Source: Saccharopolyspora shandongensis
Lineage (GTDB): Bacteria > Actinomycetota > Actinomycetes > Mycobacteriales > Pseudonocardiaceae
Length of the DNA: 64,000 nt
Reading direction: 5' to 3'
Assembly: GCF_900106995.1 (NCBI RefSeq)
Contig: NZ_FNOK01000024.1
Location: 1 to 64,000, forward strand
The position numbers and the translations under genes were made by a program. Of this stretch, positions 43,882 through 52,892 are shown one piece after another (position 1 is the first letter of the stretch; each line of letters opens with the position of its first letter). The notes under the pieces are model-generated. The model saw only the letters and a list, made by a program, of their open reading frames with translations. It ran no database searches and was not told the origin of the DNA.

Positions 43882-45072
43882 ATGAACGCTTTCGCCCGTA
43901 CGGCTGCCGTGGTGTGCATGGCGTGCGCGATGTCGGGGGGTGTGGCGAACGCGAGCCCGCCCGACCGGTCGTCGATCCAGGGCTGTGCCCCGCCGCCGAC
44001 CGTCACCGACGGGGCCATCCCGTGGGCGCAGTTGCAACTCGCCCCGCAGCGGGTTTGGAAGGTCACGCGCGGGCAGGGGGTCGTCGTCGCCGTCGTCGAC
44101 TCGGGCGTCGACCCCAATTCGCCCCAATTGGCCGGTTCCGTGCTGGCGGGCAAGGCCGTTTCGGGTGCCGCCGACTCCGATTGCTCGGGGCAGGGCACGT
44201 TCGTCGCCGGGATCATCGCCGCGAAGCAGGTGCACGGCATCGGCTTCGCCGGGATCGCGCCGGAGGCGCGCATCCTGCCGGTGCGAGTCCTCGACGGCCA
44301 GGGGAACGGGGATCCCGCCGCGCTGGCGAAGGGGATCCGCATCGCGGCGGATTCGGGAGCCCGTGTCATCAACGTCTCCACGACCACCTCCCAGCCCAGT
44401 GCCGACCTCGAATCCGCGGTCGCTTACGCGCGATCCCGCGACGCGCTGGTCGTCGCCGCGGCCAAGGGCGGCGAGGACGGCTCGGTCACCTACCCGGCGG
44501 CTTACCCGGGGGTGCTCGCGGTGGGAGCCGTCAACGAAACCGGGCAGCCCGGCGCTTACGCGGAGACCGGTGCGTCGGTCGAACTCGTCGCGCCCGGCGA
44601 GGGCGTCGTCAGCATCGGTCCTGGCGGGGCGGGGCATTGGCAGGGCTCGGGCACCGCCTACGCGACTCCTTTCGTCTCCGCCACGGCGGCGCTCGTCCGC
44701 GCGTACCGCCCGGAGCTGACCGCCGATCAGGTCGCGCAACGCCTGCTGGCGACCGCGAATCCGTCGGGAGGAGCCGTTCCGGACCCGAACACCGGTTGGG
44801 GCATGGTGAATCCGTACGCGGCGGTGACCGCCGCCGTCGCCGCGGGCGGTGCCGAGGCGCGGCCCGGCGGTGGGGCCGCCGAACGGGTCGAGCACCCGGT
44901 CGTGCTCGCGCCCGACCCGATGCCCGGACGCATCGTCGTGGTCACCGCCGGCTCGGCCATCGTGATCGGCGTCGTCACGTGGCTGGTCTCGGTGCTCGTC
45001 CCGGCCGGGCGTCGCCGGGGCTGGCGCCCCGCCCGCGAGGTCGTCGCGGACGGGGACACCGACCCCCGCTGA
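43882..45072 (+). CDS. mycP: Mycosin-like type VII secretion protein, catalytically dead
   Basis: 396 residues: signal peptide (MNAFARTAAVVCMACAMSGG), subtilase domain, and C-terminal membrane helix (about 353-373, IVVVTAGSAIVIGVVTWLV) with a basic tail, the mycosin layout. The Asp is kept (VAVVDSGVD, about 73). The catalytic His is Gln104 (DCSGQGTFVAGI, codon CAG) and the catalytic Ser is Ala259 (GSGTAYATPFVS, codon GCC); the oxyanion Asn position also reads AAAKGG. Mycosins stabilise the ESX channel independently of proteolysis, so a structural role is likely. Confidence 0.88.
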   Translation: MNAFARTAAVVCMACAMSGGVANASPPDRSSIQGCAPPPTVTDGAIPWAQLQLAPQRVWKVTRGQGVVVAVVDSGVDPNSPQLAGSVLAGKAVSGAADSDCSGQGTFVAGIIAAKQVHGIGFAGIAPEARILPVRVLDGQGNGDPAALAKGIRIAADSGARVINVSTTTSQPSADLESAVAYARSRDALVVAAAKGGEDGSVTYPAAYPGVLAVGAVNETGQPGAYAETGASVELVAPGEGVVSIGPGGAGHWQGSGTAYATPFVSATAALVRAYRPELTADQVAQRLLATANPSGGAVPDPNTGWGMVNPYAAVTAAVAAGGAEARPGGGAAERVEHPVVLAPDPMPGRIVVVTAGSAIVIGVVTWLVSVLVPAGRRRGWRPAREVVADGDTDPR

Positions 45073-45130
45073 TCAGCTGCTCCGCGTCGAGCTCCGATGT
45101 CGTGGCCTTGCGGGAGCGATGAGGTCGCTC

Positions 45131-45260
45131 TCAGTCGAGGTTGGGGTAGTCGAGGTAGCCGGTGTCACCGCCGCCGTAGAGACCTTCGGGGTGTGGGCGA
45201 TGCCCAGTGGCGCCAGGGCGGCCAGCAGCGCCGAGTAGCGCTCCCAGCTCTTCCGGAAGG
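45131..45260 (-). pseudogene. Old yellow enzyme (alkene reductase) remnant with internal deletion
   Basis: In one minus frame the end reads GLYGGGDTGYLDYPNL, the C terminus of NemA/OYE-type reductases. In another frame, just upstream, YSALLAALAPLGIAH resembles the central YxxLxxALAPLGLAY segment. The joining of two distant segments in different frames indicates a deletion-scarred pseudogene. Confidence 0.5.
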
Positions 45261-45311
45261 CGCCGGAACTCGGGGTCGGTACGGCTTGCCGAAAAGGGCT
45301 TTGGCGCCAGA

Positions 45312-45569
45312 TCACACGGCCTTGAGCCTCGTGACCGGGCCGGCGTTCGTGGTGTTGGCGCGCGTGGTCCCATCGGTCGACTTGATCAGGAAGATGTGCG
45401 GTTTCCCAACGCCCTCGGTTCGCCACAGCGTGGCCGTGTGGTTGCGCCGGTGCTTGGCCTTCGGTGTCGGCTTCCGCAGCTGAAACCGGTTGGACGCCAG
45501 CCCTGCGATGCGGAGTGCAAACTGGAGCGACGGGACTCCCGCCGCGAGAATTCGGTTGAACTTGAACGT
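45312..45569 (-). pseudogene. Decayed paralogue of the repeat-containing secreted protein
   Basis: The frame reads FKFNRILAAGVPSLQFALRI, aligning with KINRVLAAGALTLPLALGI at the N terminus of the intact neighbour (minus strand, 45787-46239). The expected start codon is ACG, and the signal-peptide cleavage motif and repeats are lost. The C-terminal part (EGVGKPHIFLIKSTDGTTRA) is unrelated to the neighbour. Confidence 0.5.
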
Positions 45570-45719
45570 TGGAGAACATCTTGTGCTGCTAGATATTTCG
45601 TGTTGATCGCCAAGCGTCTGGGTGAGTAGCAGCGCTGTCTCGATGGCTTGGCGGAGGAGAAGCCTGCGCGGCGATCTCATATCTGGCTCGGCCGTAGCCG
45701 GAACAGAAGCGAAGGGGGG

Positions 45720-45756
45720 CGTGGTGGGTTCTCGCCGCCGGCGAGAACCCACCACG
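45720..45756 (-). terminator. Long hairpin terminator after the repeat protein gene
   Basis: Perfect 18-bp arms (CGTGGTGGGTTCTCGCCG and complement) with a one-nt loop, 31 nt beyond the minus-strand stop. Confidence 0.85.
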
Positions 45757-45786
45757 TGCTAACGCTCGATGGTCAACGAATCGTGC

Positions 45787-46239
45787 TCACCGAACGATGT
45801 GCAGGTCGTGACCGATCAGGCCGTGGTCCAGGAAGCACAGCTTGTCCTGGTGCTTGTGGTAGTGACCCCGGACCCAGTGGCCGTTTACCCACCGGTATTC
45901 CCAGCGGACGTCGCGCTGTTCCCAGCTGACGTTGCGGTGGTTCAAACGGCCGTCGCGGTCCGCCACCCGCACCGACGCGTGGCTGTTGGCCTCGGCGGAG
46001 CCGCGGCCGTGAGCCTGGGCCGACGCGTGGCTGTTGGCCTCGACGGAGCCGCGGCCCTGGACCTGAGCGGATGCCTGGCTGTTGGCCTCGGCCGAGCCGC
46101 GGCCCTGAACCTGGGCCGACGCCTGGCTCTCGACACGGATGTTGGTGTCCTGGCCCTCGGCGGAGGCCACCCCGGCGATTCCTAGCGCGAGCGGGAGCGT
46201 CAACGCTCCAGCAGCCAGCACCCGATTGATCTTGCGCAT
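45787..46239 (-). CDS. Small secreted protein with 16-residue tandem repeats
   Basis: 150 residues. Signal peptide (RKINRVLAAGALTLPLALGI, cleavage after ASA about residue 27). Residues about 40-87 are three tandem copies of a 16-residue unit (ASAQVQGRGSAEANSQ type) and a diverged fourth follows. The tail is rich in Trp/His/Arg (VSWEQRDVRWEYRWVNGHW). No family recognised. GAGG precedes the ATG by about 11 nt. Position beside the ESX genes may be coincidental. Confidence 0.75.
   Translation of the reverse strand: MRKINRVLAAGALTLPLALGIAGVASAEGQDTNIRVESQASAQVQGRGSAEANSQASAQVQGRGSVEANSHASAQAHGRGSAEANSHASVRVADRDGRLNHRNVSWEQRDVRWEYRWVNGHWVRGHYHKHQDKLCFLDHGLIGHDLHIVR
45979..46122 (-). repeat. Three 48-nt tandem repeats within the secreted protein gene
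   Basis: Three in-frame 48-nt units, nearly identical in DNA, encode the 16-residue repeats. Copy number may vary between strains. Confidence 0.8.
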
Positions 46240-46639
46240 CAGCAATGCACCTCGTTGTGTTCGATCATTCGAATCTTGCTGCCGGGCTTCCGGTATGGGT
46301 AGCTGATCCACATCGTCGGCCCGGGTGGCTACGAGATCCGCATGCTGATCTCGTACTCGCCTCAACCGCCGAGATCCAACGGGTAATCCACGATGATCTG
46401 TGTTGAATGAGACGGGACTTTTCCTTGCGGGATGGGGAACATCCGATCAAAATCTTGCGCCCGCATAGAAGCTATATGCGTGTGCATTGAGTCGCGGTGG
46501 GCGCATTGGGGACCGTGTGACTGGAGTGCGGCCCATGGTCACGGCAGGTGTTCGGGAGGTAGCGGAAAACGGAGCACTCGAATTCGTGGTTCGCCGAAGT
46601 GCAACATCGGCTCGATCGCGGACTATTACCGACCGATTG

Positions 46640-46990
46640 CGCTGTGACGCCCGCGATCGGGATGCTCACGATGGGCATCGGCATGGCGCTGACGGTGATC
46701 GCGTTGCAGGCTGCGACCTTCGCGCAGGTGAGTCCGGCAGCGATGACCCGTGCGTCGTCGGTGTTCGCGACCACACGTCAGGTAGCCGCGGCCGTGGGAG
46801 TTGCGCTGGCCGCCACCATCCTGACCGTCCGAACCGAGCAGCGACTCGGTGGGCTGGAACCGATGGTGACCGAGGCCGCCCGGCTGGACGCGATGCTCAG
46901 CGCCTTCTGCGACACGTTCGTCGCCGCCCTCGTAGTCGCCGAGCTGGGCCTGCTGATCGCGCTGCGGGTCCGCGACGCGGATGCGGCTGC
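46640..46990 (+). pseudogene. DHA2-type MFS exporter, C-terminal remnant
   Basis: The translation MLTMGIGMALTVIALQAATF, FAQVSPAAMTRASSVFATTRQVAAAVGVALAATIL and VVAELGLLIALRVRD matches the last helices of EmrB/QacA-type exporters. No start or upstream helices exist, and the frame runs on without a stop only because of base composition. The gap 46240-46640 shows no other feature. Confidence 0.6.
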
Positions 46991-47162
46991 GTCCATTCGA
47001 TCGACGAAAACGGTTGCCGAGGCGGCAGAAACCGGGGTTGGAGGTGGGCCGGAACAACCTCGGGCGGGCCGCCACGGTCGCGCTGACGAAGAGCACCAGC
47101 ACGACACCAGAACTGACCCAACCGTTCGTACGGGATCCTGGTGGTGCTGGGCTTCTCAGGAG

Positions 47163-47213
47163 GAACCGGCCGTCCCGGTAACGGTGTCGATGTCGGGACG
47201 GGACGGCCGGTTC
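47163..47213 (-). terminator. Hairpin terminator downstream of eccC
   Basis: Perfect 14-bp arms (GAACCGGCCGTCCC and complement) with a 23-nt loop begin 6 nt after the eccC stop on the minus strand. Confidence 0.7.
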
Positions 47214-47219
47214 TGGTGG

Positions 47220-50200
47220 TCAGGTGTGTGTTGCGCCCGTCATCGTGGCTGGTTGGCTGGGGCGGTCGAGCAGCGGCGTCTGCACCAGCCGGACCACGCG
47301 CCGGCGGTTGACGAACTGGGCACGCCCGGGCGGAAGCTGCCGGGGCCGCAGGTTGCCCACGAAATTGCCTTCGTCCTTGGGGCACGAGAACAGCAGCACC
47401 GGCGTGCCGAGCTCCCACAACCGACGCATCACCGGGTCCATCATCGCCCGGCCGCCGCCGGAGGTGCTGCGCGCGACGATCAGGTGCAATCCGATGTCGT
47501 GGCCCTGCGGGAGCAGGGAGATCAGCGGTTGCAGCGGGTTGGTGAACCCGCTTTCCACCAGCTCGGCGTCGTCGACGACGATGAACAGGCGGCCACCGGT
47601 CCACCAGTCCCGCTTCGACAGGCGATCCGGGCTGATCTCCGGGCCCGGCACCCGCGAGGCCAGCATCTCCGCGGCCTCCGAGACCTGCTTCGCGAGGCTG
47701 TCGCCGGTCACCGAATACCCGACCTGGTACTCGGCCGGCAACGCGTCGTGCAGTTCCCGCCTGGGGTCGGCGAACAGCACCCGGGCCTGCTCCGGCGAGT
47801 ACCGCCGGGTGACCGCTTCGGCGAGGTAGCGGAGCATGTTCGTCTTCCCGCTCTCGGTGTCGCCGAACATGACCAGGTGCGGGGTCTGGTCGAAGTCGTG
47901 CCACAGCGGTTCGAGCTCGACGTCGTCGAGGCCGAGCGGCACCTGGAACACCGCGTTCTCGTGCGCCACGCGGATTTCGGGCATTCGTTGCGCCGGGACC
48001 TCTGGCGGCAGCAGCCGGACCGGGGGCGCGGGCACCGCACCGGGCCCGCCGACGGACTGCACCAGTTCGGACACGGCATCGGCGAGGTCCTCGGTCGAAG
48101 CCTGGCCGTCGATCCGCGGGAGGGCAGCGAGGAAGTGCTGCCTGGCCGCGGTGATGCCCCTGCCGGGTGCAGCCGGAACGGTGGCCGCCAGTCTGCCGTT
48201 GACCTCCGACTCGACCGGGTCGCCGAGGCGCAGCTCGAACCGCGTGCCCAGCACGTCCCGCAGCCACGGGCGCATGTCGGACCACCGCCCGGAGCACACC
48301 ACCAGGTGGATGCCGAAGCTGAGCCCCCGCGCGGCGATGTCCTGGAAGCGGGTCTCCAGCTCGTCGAACTCGCTGCGCACCGTGTACCAGCCGTCGACGA
48401 CCAGGAAGACGTCCCCGTAGGGGTCCTCGTCGACGAACCGGCCCTGGGCGCGGGCACGCCGGTACGCGGCCATCGAATCGAGGTTGTGCGCCGCGAACAG
48501 CTGCTCCCGGCGTTGCAGCAGGTTGGTGATCTCCTGCACGGTGCGGGTGATGCGGTCTCGGTCCAGCCGGTTCGCGACGCTGCCGACGTGCGGCAGGCCG
48601 GCCAGCGCGGCCAGCGATCCGCCGCCGAAGTCCAGGCAGTAGAACTGCACCTCGGCGGAGGTGTGGGTCAGTGCGGCGGCGCAGATCAGGGTGCGCAGCA
48701 GCGTGGATTTGCCGCTCTGCGGCGCACCGACGATCGCCACGTGCCCCTCCGCGCCGGAGAGGTCGGCGGTGAGCAGCTCGCGGCGTTGCTGAGCGGGGAG
48801 GTCGACCAGACCCACCGGGACGACCAGCGTGCGCGCCGGATCCCGGTCCGGCGCATGCAGACCCAGTTCCGGGTCCTCCTGCAGCGCAGGCAGCAGGTTG
48901 TCCAGCGCCGCGGGTTCCCGCAGCGGCGGCAGCCACACCTGGCGCGCCGCCGCGCCGTGGCCCGCGAGCCGGTTGATGATCACGTCCATCGTGGACAGCC
49001 GCTCCTCTTCGGTCTGCGGTCGTGCCACGACGGGTTCTTCGACGTCGAGCTGGCGCTGGACCACGTGCTCGCCGGTGAATTCGACCAGCTGCTCCGCGAC
49101 GGCCTGCTGGCTGGCCCGCCTGCGCGGGGCGCGGTAGGGGCCGGAGACGTAGGCCGCCTTGAACCGGTTGAGGGTCTGGGTGTCCGAGCGGAGGTAGCCG
49201 TTGCCCGGGCTGGACGGCAATTCGTAGGCGTCGGGTACGCCGATGACGCTGCGGCTTTCCATCGCGGAGAAGGTGCGCAGGCCGATGCGGTAGGACAGGT
49301 GGGTCTCGACCTTGCTGATGCGGCCCTCGTCCAGGCGCTGTGAGGCCAGCAGCAGGTGAACGCCGAGGCTGCGGCCGAGGCGGCCGATCATCGCGAACAC
49401 GTCGATGAACTCCGGCTTGCTGACGAGCATCTCGCTGAACTCGTCGACGACGACGAACAGCGCGGGCATCGGCTCCAACGGGGCGCCGCCGCGGCGGGCC
49501 TTCTCGTACTCGCGCCGCGACGCGTAGTTGCCCGCCGAGCGCAGCAGTTCCTGCCGGCGGTTCATCTCACCGGTCAGGGCGTCCTGCATGCGGTCGACGA
49601 GTTCGATCTCGTCGACCAGGTTGGTGATCACGGCGGAGGTGTGCGGCAGGCGGTCGAAGCCCAGGAACGCCGCGCCGCCCTTGAAGTCCACGAGCACGAA
49701 GTTGAGCTCTTCGGAGGAGTGCGTCACAGCCAACCCGAGTACGAGGGTGCGCAGCAGTTCGCTCTTGCCGGAGCCCGTGGCTCCGATGAGCATGCCGTGC
49801 GGGCCCATGCCGTCCTCGGCGGACTCCTTGATGTCCAGTTCGATCGGGACACCCGAGGTGTCGATGCCGATCGGCACCCGCAGCCGCTGCCGGGCCGGTC
49901 GTTCCCGCCGCAGCTCGTCACGGTCGAAGCCGTGCGCGTCACCGATGCCCAGCAGCGTGGTCAGCTCGTAGTCGGTCGCCAGCGGTTCGCTGGTATCGGT
50001 GGCCGCCCCGATGCGGAACGGGGAAAGCGTGCGCGCCAGCGCCGCCGCTGCTTCGACGCCCAGCGTGTCGGGGATGCCGAGCCGGTTGGCGGACTCCTTG
50101 CCCGCGCGGTTGAACGTGACGGTGCTCAGCTCGTCCGCCGCGACGTCCAGGTGCAGGGTGTCGCGTTCCGGTCGCCACGGCAGCCCGTCGCCGATGTCGA

Positions 50201-51221
50201 TGACCACGGTGTTGCGGTAGCCCTCGCCGGCGAACCGGTGTCCGGAGGGGACGGTGACGCCGTCGAGCACGACGACGACGAGCGGCTCGCGGGCGGTGAC
50301 GGGGCTGGCGCCCTCGAACTTCGGCCGTTCGGTGAAGTCCTCGCCGAGCAGGTCCTCGATTTCGGTCACGTTGTCGGCCATCAGCCGGACCGGCCCGGCG
50401 CCGTCGCGGCGCTGCGCGTCCTGGGCGTGCGGCAACCACTTGACCCAGTCCCAAGTCGGGCGCTCCCGGTCACCGGCGCAGACCGCGACCACCACGTCGT
50501 CGGGGGAGTGGAAGGTGGCCAGCTGGGCGACCATCGCGCGGGTCATGGCGCGCGTCGCATCGGCGTGGCCGCGCAGCTGGATCCGTGCCAACCCGCGCAC
50601 GTAGACCGGCACCGGTGCGGCCGGCAGGCTGCTGTAGGCGCGCAGGAAACGGCGGAGTCCGTGCGCCGACAGCGGTTCCAGGTCCTCGACCGGCTTGGTC
50701 TCCGGGGGAGCCAGCTTCAGCGCGGCGTGCTGCGGGCCGACACCGATGCGCACCTCGCCGAAGTCCTCGTGGCTGCCGCGTCGTTCCCAGAGCCGGTAGC
50801 TCAGCGCCAGCGACCACAACGACCCCGGATGCGGGTGCGTCCAAGCCGCCGAGGCCTGCTGCTCACCCAACGATCGGCGCACCTTCTGCCGCTGCTGCGA
50901 GAGGTAGCGCAGGTAGTCCCGGCGGTCGCCGCCCATCTTGTGCTTGCGCTCGCTGGCCGCCCGGATGAGCTGGCTGACGACCATGCCCACCATGCCGACC
51001 ACCATGACGCCGCCCGCCACGTAGGTCATCGGCCCGGGGCGTTGCAGGAACGTCAGCGTCATGCTGCCGGACATGAGCACCATGGGCAGGTAGGTCAGGA
51101 TCGTGCTCAGGCTGTTGCTCTTCGATTCCGGTACCGGCGGCGGCTCCTGGAGGGCGAGTTCGCCCTCCGGCATCTTCGGTCCCACGCGGCGCGCGGGCCG
51201 GTTGAACAACGTCGTGGTCAA
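47220..51221 (-). CDS. eccC: Type VII secretion ATPase EccC (fused EccCa/EccCb)
   Basis: 1333 residues, full length. Two membrane helices near the N terminus (about 39-60 and 66-87), then three FtsK/SpoIIIE-type ATPase domains with Walker A motifs GATGSGKSELLRTL (about 485), GAPQSGKSTLLRTL (about 835) and GDTESGKTNMLRYL (about 1124). It recognises WXG100 substrates and powers export at the inner membrane. Encoded opposite to eccD/eccB, with the divergent promoter in the 139-nt spacer at 51222-51360. Confidence 0.96.
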   Translation of the reverse strand: MTTTLFNRPARRVGPKMPEGELALQEPPPVPESKSNSLSTILTYLPMVLMSGSMTLTFLQRPGPMTYVAGGVMVVGMVGMVVSQLIRAASERKHKMGGDRRDYLRYLSQQRQKVRRSLGEQQASAAWTHPHPGSLWSLALSYRLWERRGSHEDFGEVRIGVGPQHAALKLAPPETKPVEDLEPLSAHGLRRFLRAYSSLPAAPVPVYVRGLARIQLRGHADATRAMTRAMVAQLATFHSPDDVVVAVCAGDRERPTWDWVKWLPHAQDAQRRDGAGPVRLMADNVTEIEDLLGEDFTERPKFEGASPVTAREPLVVVVLDGVTVPSGHRFAGEGYRNTVVIDIGDGLPWRPERDTLHLDVAADELSTVTFNRAGKESANRLGIPDTLGVEAAAALARTLSPFRIGAATDTSEPLATDYELTTLLGIGDAHGFDRDELRRERPARQRLRVPIGIDTSGVPIELDIKESAEDGMGPHGMLIGATGSGKSELLRTLVLGLAVTHSSEELNFVLVDFKGGAAFLGFDRLPHTSAVITNLVDEIELVDRMQDALTGEMNRRQELLRSAGNYASRREYEKARRGGAPLEPMPALFVVVDEFSEMLVSKPEFIDVFAMIGRLGRSLGVHLLLASQRLDEGRISKVETHLSYRIGLRTFSAMESRSVIGVPDAYELPSSPGNGYLRSDTQTLNRFKAAYVSGPYRAPRRRASQQAVAEQLVEFTGEHVVQRQLDVEEPVVARPQTEEERLSTMDVIINRLAGHGAAARQVWLPPLREPAALDNLLPALQEDPELGLHAPDRDPARTLVVPVGLVDLPAQQRRELLTADLSGAEGHVAIVGAPQSGKSTLLRTLICAAALTHTSAEVQFYCLDFGGGSLAALAGLPHVGSVANRLDRDRITRTVQEITNLLQRREQLFAAHNLDSMAAYRRARAQGRFVDEDPYGDVFLVVDGWYTVRSEFDELETRFQDIAARGLSFGIHLVVCSGRWSDMRPWLRDVLGTRFELRLGDPVESEVNGRLAATVPAAPGRGITAARQHFLAALPRIDGQASTEDLADAVSELVQSVGGPGAVPAPPVRLLPPEVPAQRMPEIRVAHENAVFQVPLGLDDVELEPLWHDFDQTPHLVMFGDTESGKTNMLRYLAEAVTRRYSPEQARVLFADPRRELHDALPAEYQVGYSVTGDSLAKQVSEAAEMLASRVPGPEISPDRLSKRDWWTGGRLFIVVDDAELVESGFTNPLQPLISLLPQGHDIGLHLIVARSTSGGGRAMMDPVMRRLWELGTPVLLFSCPKDEGNFVGNLRPRQLPPGRAQFVNRRRVVRLVQTPLLDRPSQPATMTGATHT

Positions 51222-51360
51222 CGTGATCGCCCTTCTGGTGAAACGTTCCCCTACGGATTCCCCGCGCGCCCGGCAAACGGGTTCACGAGCGGTTCGACGC
51301 GGCTACTTTTCGCCGTGTCGCGGTTGCGGCCAGCCAGCCAGAGAGGAACCGGACACCGAA

Positions 51361-52758
51361 ATGAAAGGCACTGCCAAGGATGTCACAAGCCGACTCGTCA
51401 GGCTACGTCTGGCGGTCGGATCCCGGTCGGTCGAATTAGCGGTGCCCACCGAGATCCCGCTGGCCGACCTGCTGCCGGCGATCCTGCGCCACGCGGGTCA
51501 GGACCTGGCCGATCAGGGCGTGGAACACGAGGGGTGGGTGCTGCAACGCCTGGGGCAGCCCCCGCTGGACGAGAACCGCACGACCGCCGAACTCGGTCTC
51601 GCCGACGGCGAGACCGTCCACCTCAGGCCGAGGTCGGCGGCCTTGCCGGAAGTGGACTTCGACGATCTCGTGGACGGGATTGCGAGCCAGATGCGTTCGC
51701 GACGCGACCGCTGGAACGACCGGTTGACGCGATGGATGTTGTTGGCGTTCGCGGGTTTCGCGCTGGCACTGGGCTGGATGACGCTCGCCGTCGCCGAGAA
51801 CCCGCTGCTGTCCACTGTGCTCGCCGGTGCCAGCGCCGCCGGGCTGCTGGTGGCCGGGGGAACGCTTGCCCGGGCGAAGTCCGCAACTGTCACGGGATCG
51901 GTTCTCGGCGTCTTCGGGGTCGCCTACGCCATGCAGTGCGGGTGGTTCCTGCCGGCCGCGATCTATCCCGCGGCGCCACCCGCGATGGGTTTGGTGTGCG
52001 CGGCGGTGCTCGGCATGCTGCTGGCGGTCCTCGCGCTGCTCAGCATCTCCGACGCCGCACTGCTGTTCGTGGGAATCCTGTTGCCGGGTTCGCTGATCAC
52101 CGTGGTGCTGCTGGTGAGCGCCGCCCTGTCGTGGCGTGTCGACCAAGCCGCGGCGTTCGGGCTTGCGCTGTGCGTGGTCGCCATGAGCTTCGTGCCGACC
52201 ATGTCGTTCCGGCTCGCGGGGCTTTCCCTGCCAGCGCTGCCCAGCAGCGCCGACGAACTGGACGAGGACGTCGAACCGGTTCCGCACCAGACCGTGGTCG
52301 AGCGTTCGGCGGTGGCGACGCAGTACCTCGTCACCTTCAACATCGCGCTCGCGGTGACCGAGGTCGTCATGTTCACCGCGGTCGTCTCCGCGTGGCAGCT
52401 GTGGCAAGCGGTGCTGGCACTGGTCACCGCCGGGTTGTTGCTGCTGCGCGCGCGTTCGCTGGAAGGTGCCTGGTCGCGGTGGCCGGTGCTGATCGCCGGT
52501 GGTTACGGGGCCGCGGTCTTCTGGGCGTGGCTGCTGGTCGGCGCGGATCCGGTATTGCGGCTGGCCGTGCTGTTCCCGGTCTCGCTCGTGCTCGTGCTGG
52601 TGCTCCTGCTGTGCGCGCGGGCCATGCCCGGACGGCGGCCCAAGCCGTACTGGGGACGCGCGATCGACATCGTGGAGGGCTTGGTGGCGGTGGCGTTGAT
52701 CCCGCTGCTGCTGGCGGTCCTCGACGTCTACCTGCTCGTGCGCGGGCTCGCCGGCTGA
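51361..52758 (+). CDS. eccD: Type VII secretion membrane protein EccD
   Basis: 465 residues. N-terminal ubiquitin-like domain (about 10-95; VRLRLAVGSRSVELAVPTEIPL, LADGETVHLRPR), then 11 predicted membrane helices from about residue 120, the EccD layout. It forms the channel ring with EccC and EccB. ATG start with GAGAGGAA about 11 nt upstream. Followed by two hairpins before eccB. Confidence 0.93.
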   Translation: MKGTAKDVTSRLVRLRLAVGSRSVELAVPTEIPLADLLPAILRHAGQDLADQGVEHEGWVLQRLGQPPLDENRTTAELGLADGETVHLRPRSAALPEVDFDDLVDGIASQMRSRRDRWNDRLTRWMLLAFAGFALALGWMTLAVAENPLLSTVLAGASAAGLLVAGGTLARAKSATVTGSVLGVFGVAYAMQCGWFLPAAIYPAAPPAMGLVCAAVLGMLLAVLALLSISDAALLFVGILLPGSLITVVLLVSAALSWRVDQAAAFGLALCVVAMSFVPTMSFRLAGLSLPALPSSADELDEDVEPVPHQTVVERSAVATQYLVTFNIALAVTEVVMFTAVVSAWQLWQAVLALVTAGLLLLRARSLEGAWSRWPVLIAGGYGAAVFWAWLLVGADPVLRLAVLFPVSLVLVLVLLLCARAMPGRRPKPYWGRAIDIVEGLVAVALIPLLLAVLDVYLLVRGLAG

Positions 52759-52770
52759 GGAATGTTCCCG

Positions 52771-52797
52771 GGCTCGCTTCGCGTAGCGGAGCGAGCC
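52771..52797 (+). terminator. Hairpin between eccD and eccB
   Basis: Arms GGCTCGCTTCGC / GCGGAGCGAGCC pair over 12 positions with one mismatch and a 3-nt loop, 13 nt past the eccD stop. A second small hairpin (AGCGGC-TACC-GCCGCT) follows at about 52813. With no promoter in between, these may attenuate rather than end transcription. Confidence 0.5.
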
Positions 52798-52892
52798 GAG
52801 TCCAACACCGCTAGCGGCTACCGCCGCTCGTGAAGCAGACCCAAGCGGTCAATGCACTTGTCCTATCCGAACCGGTTCTGAGGCGAGCGTTC

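Noticed and set aside
46599-49343. 914-codon plus frame through the eccC region
   Set aside because: Starts in a true MFS remnant but continues only because the antisense of eccC lacks stops; only about 46640-46990 is supported.
49356-52814. 1152-codon plus frame across eccC and eccD
   Set aside because: Antisense to eccC, then out of frame with eccD; no domains.
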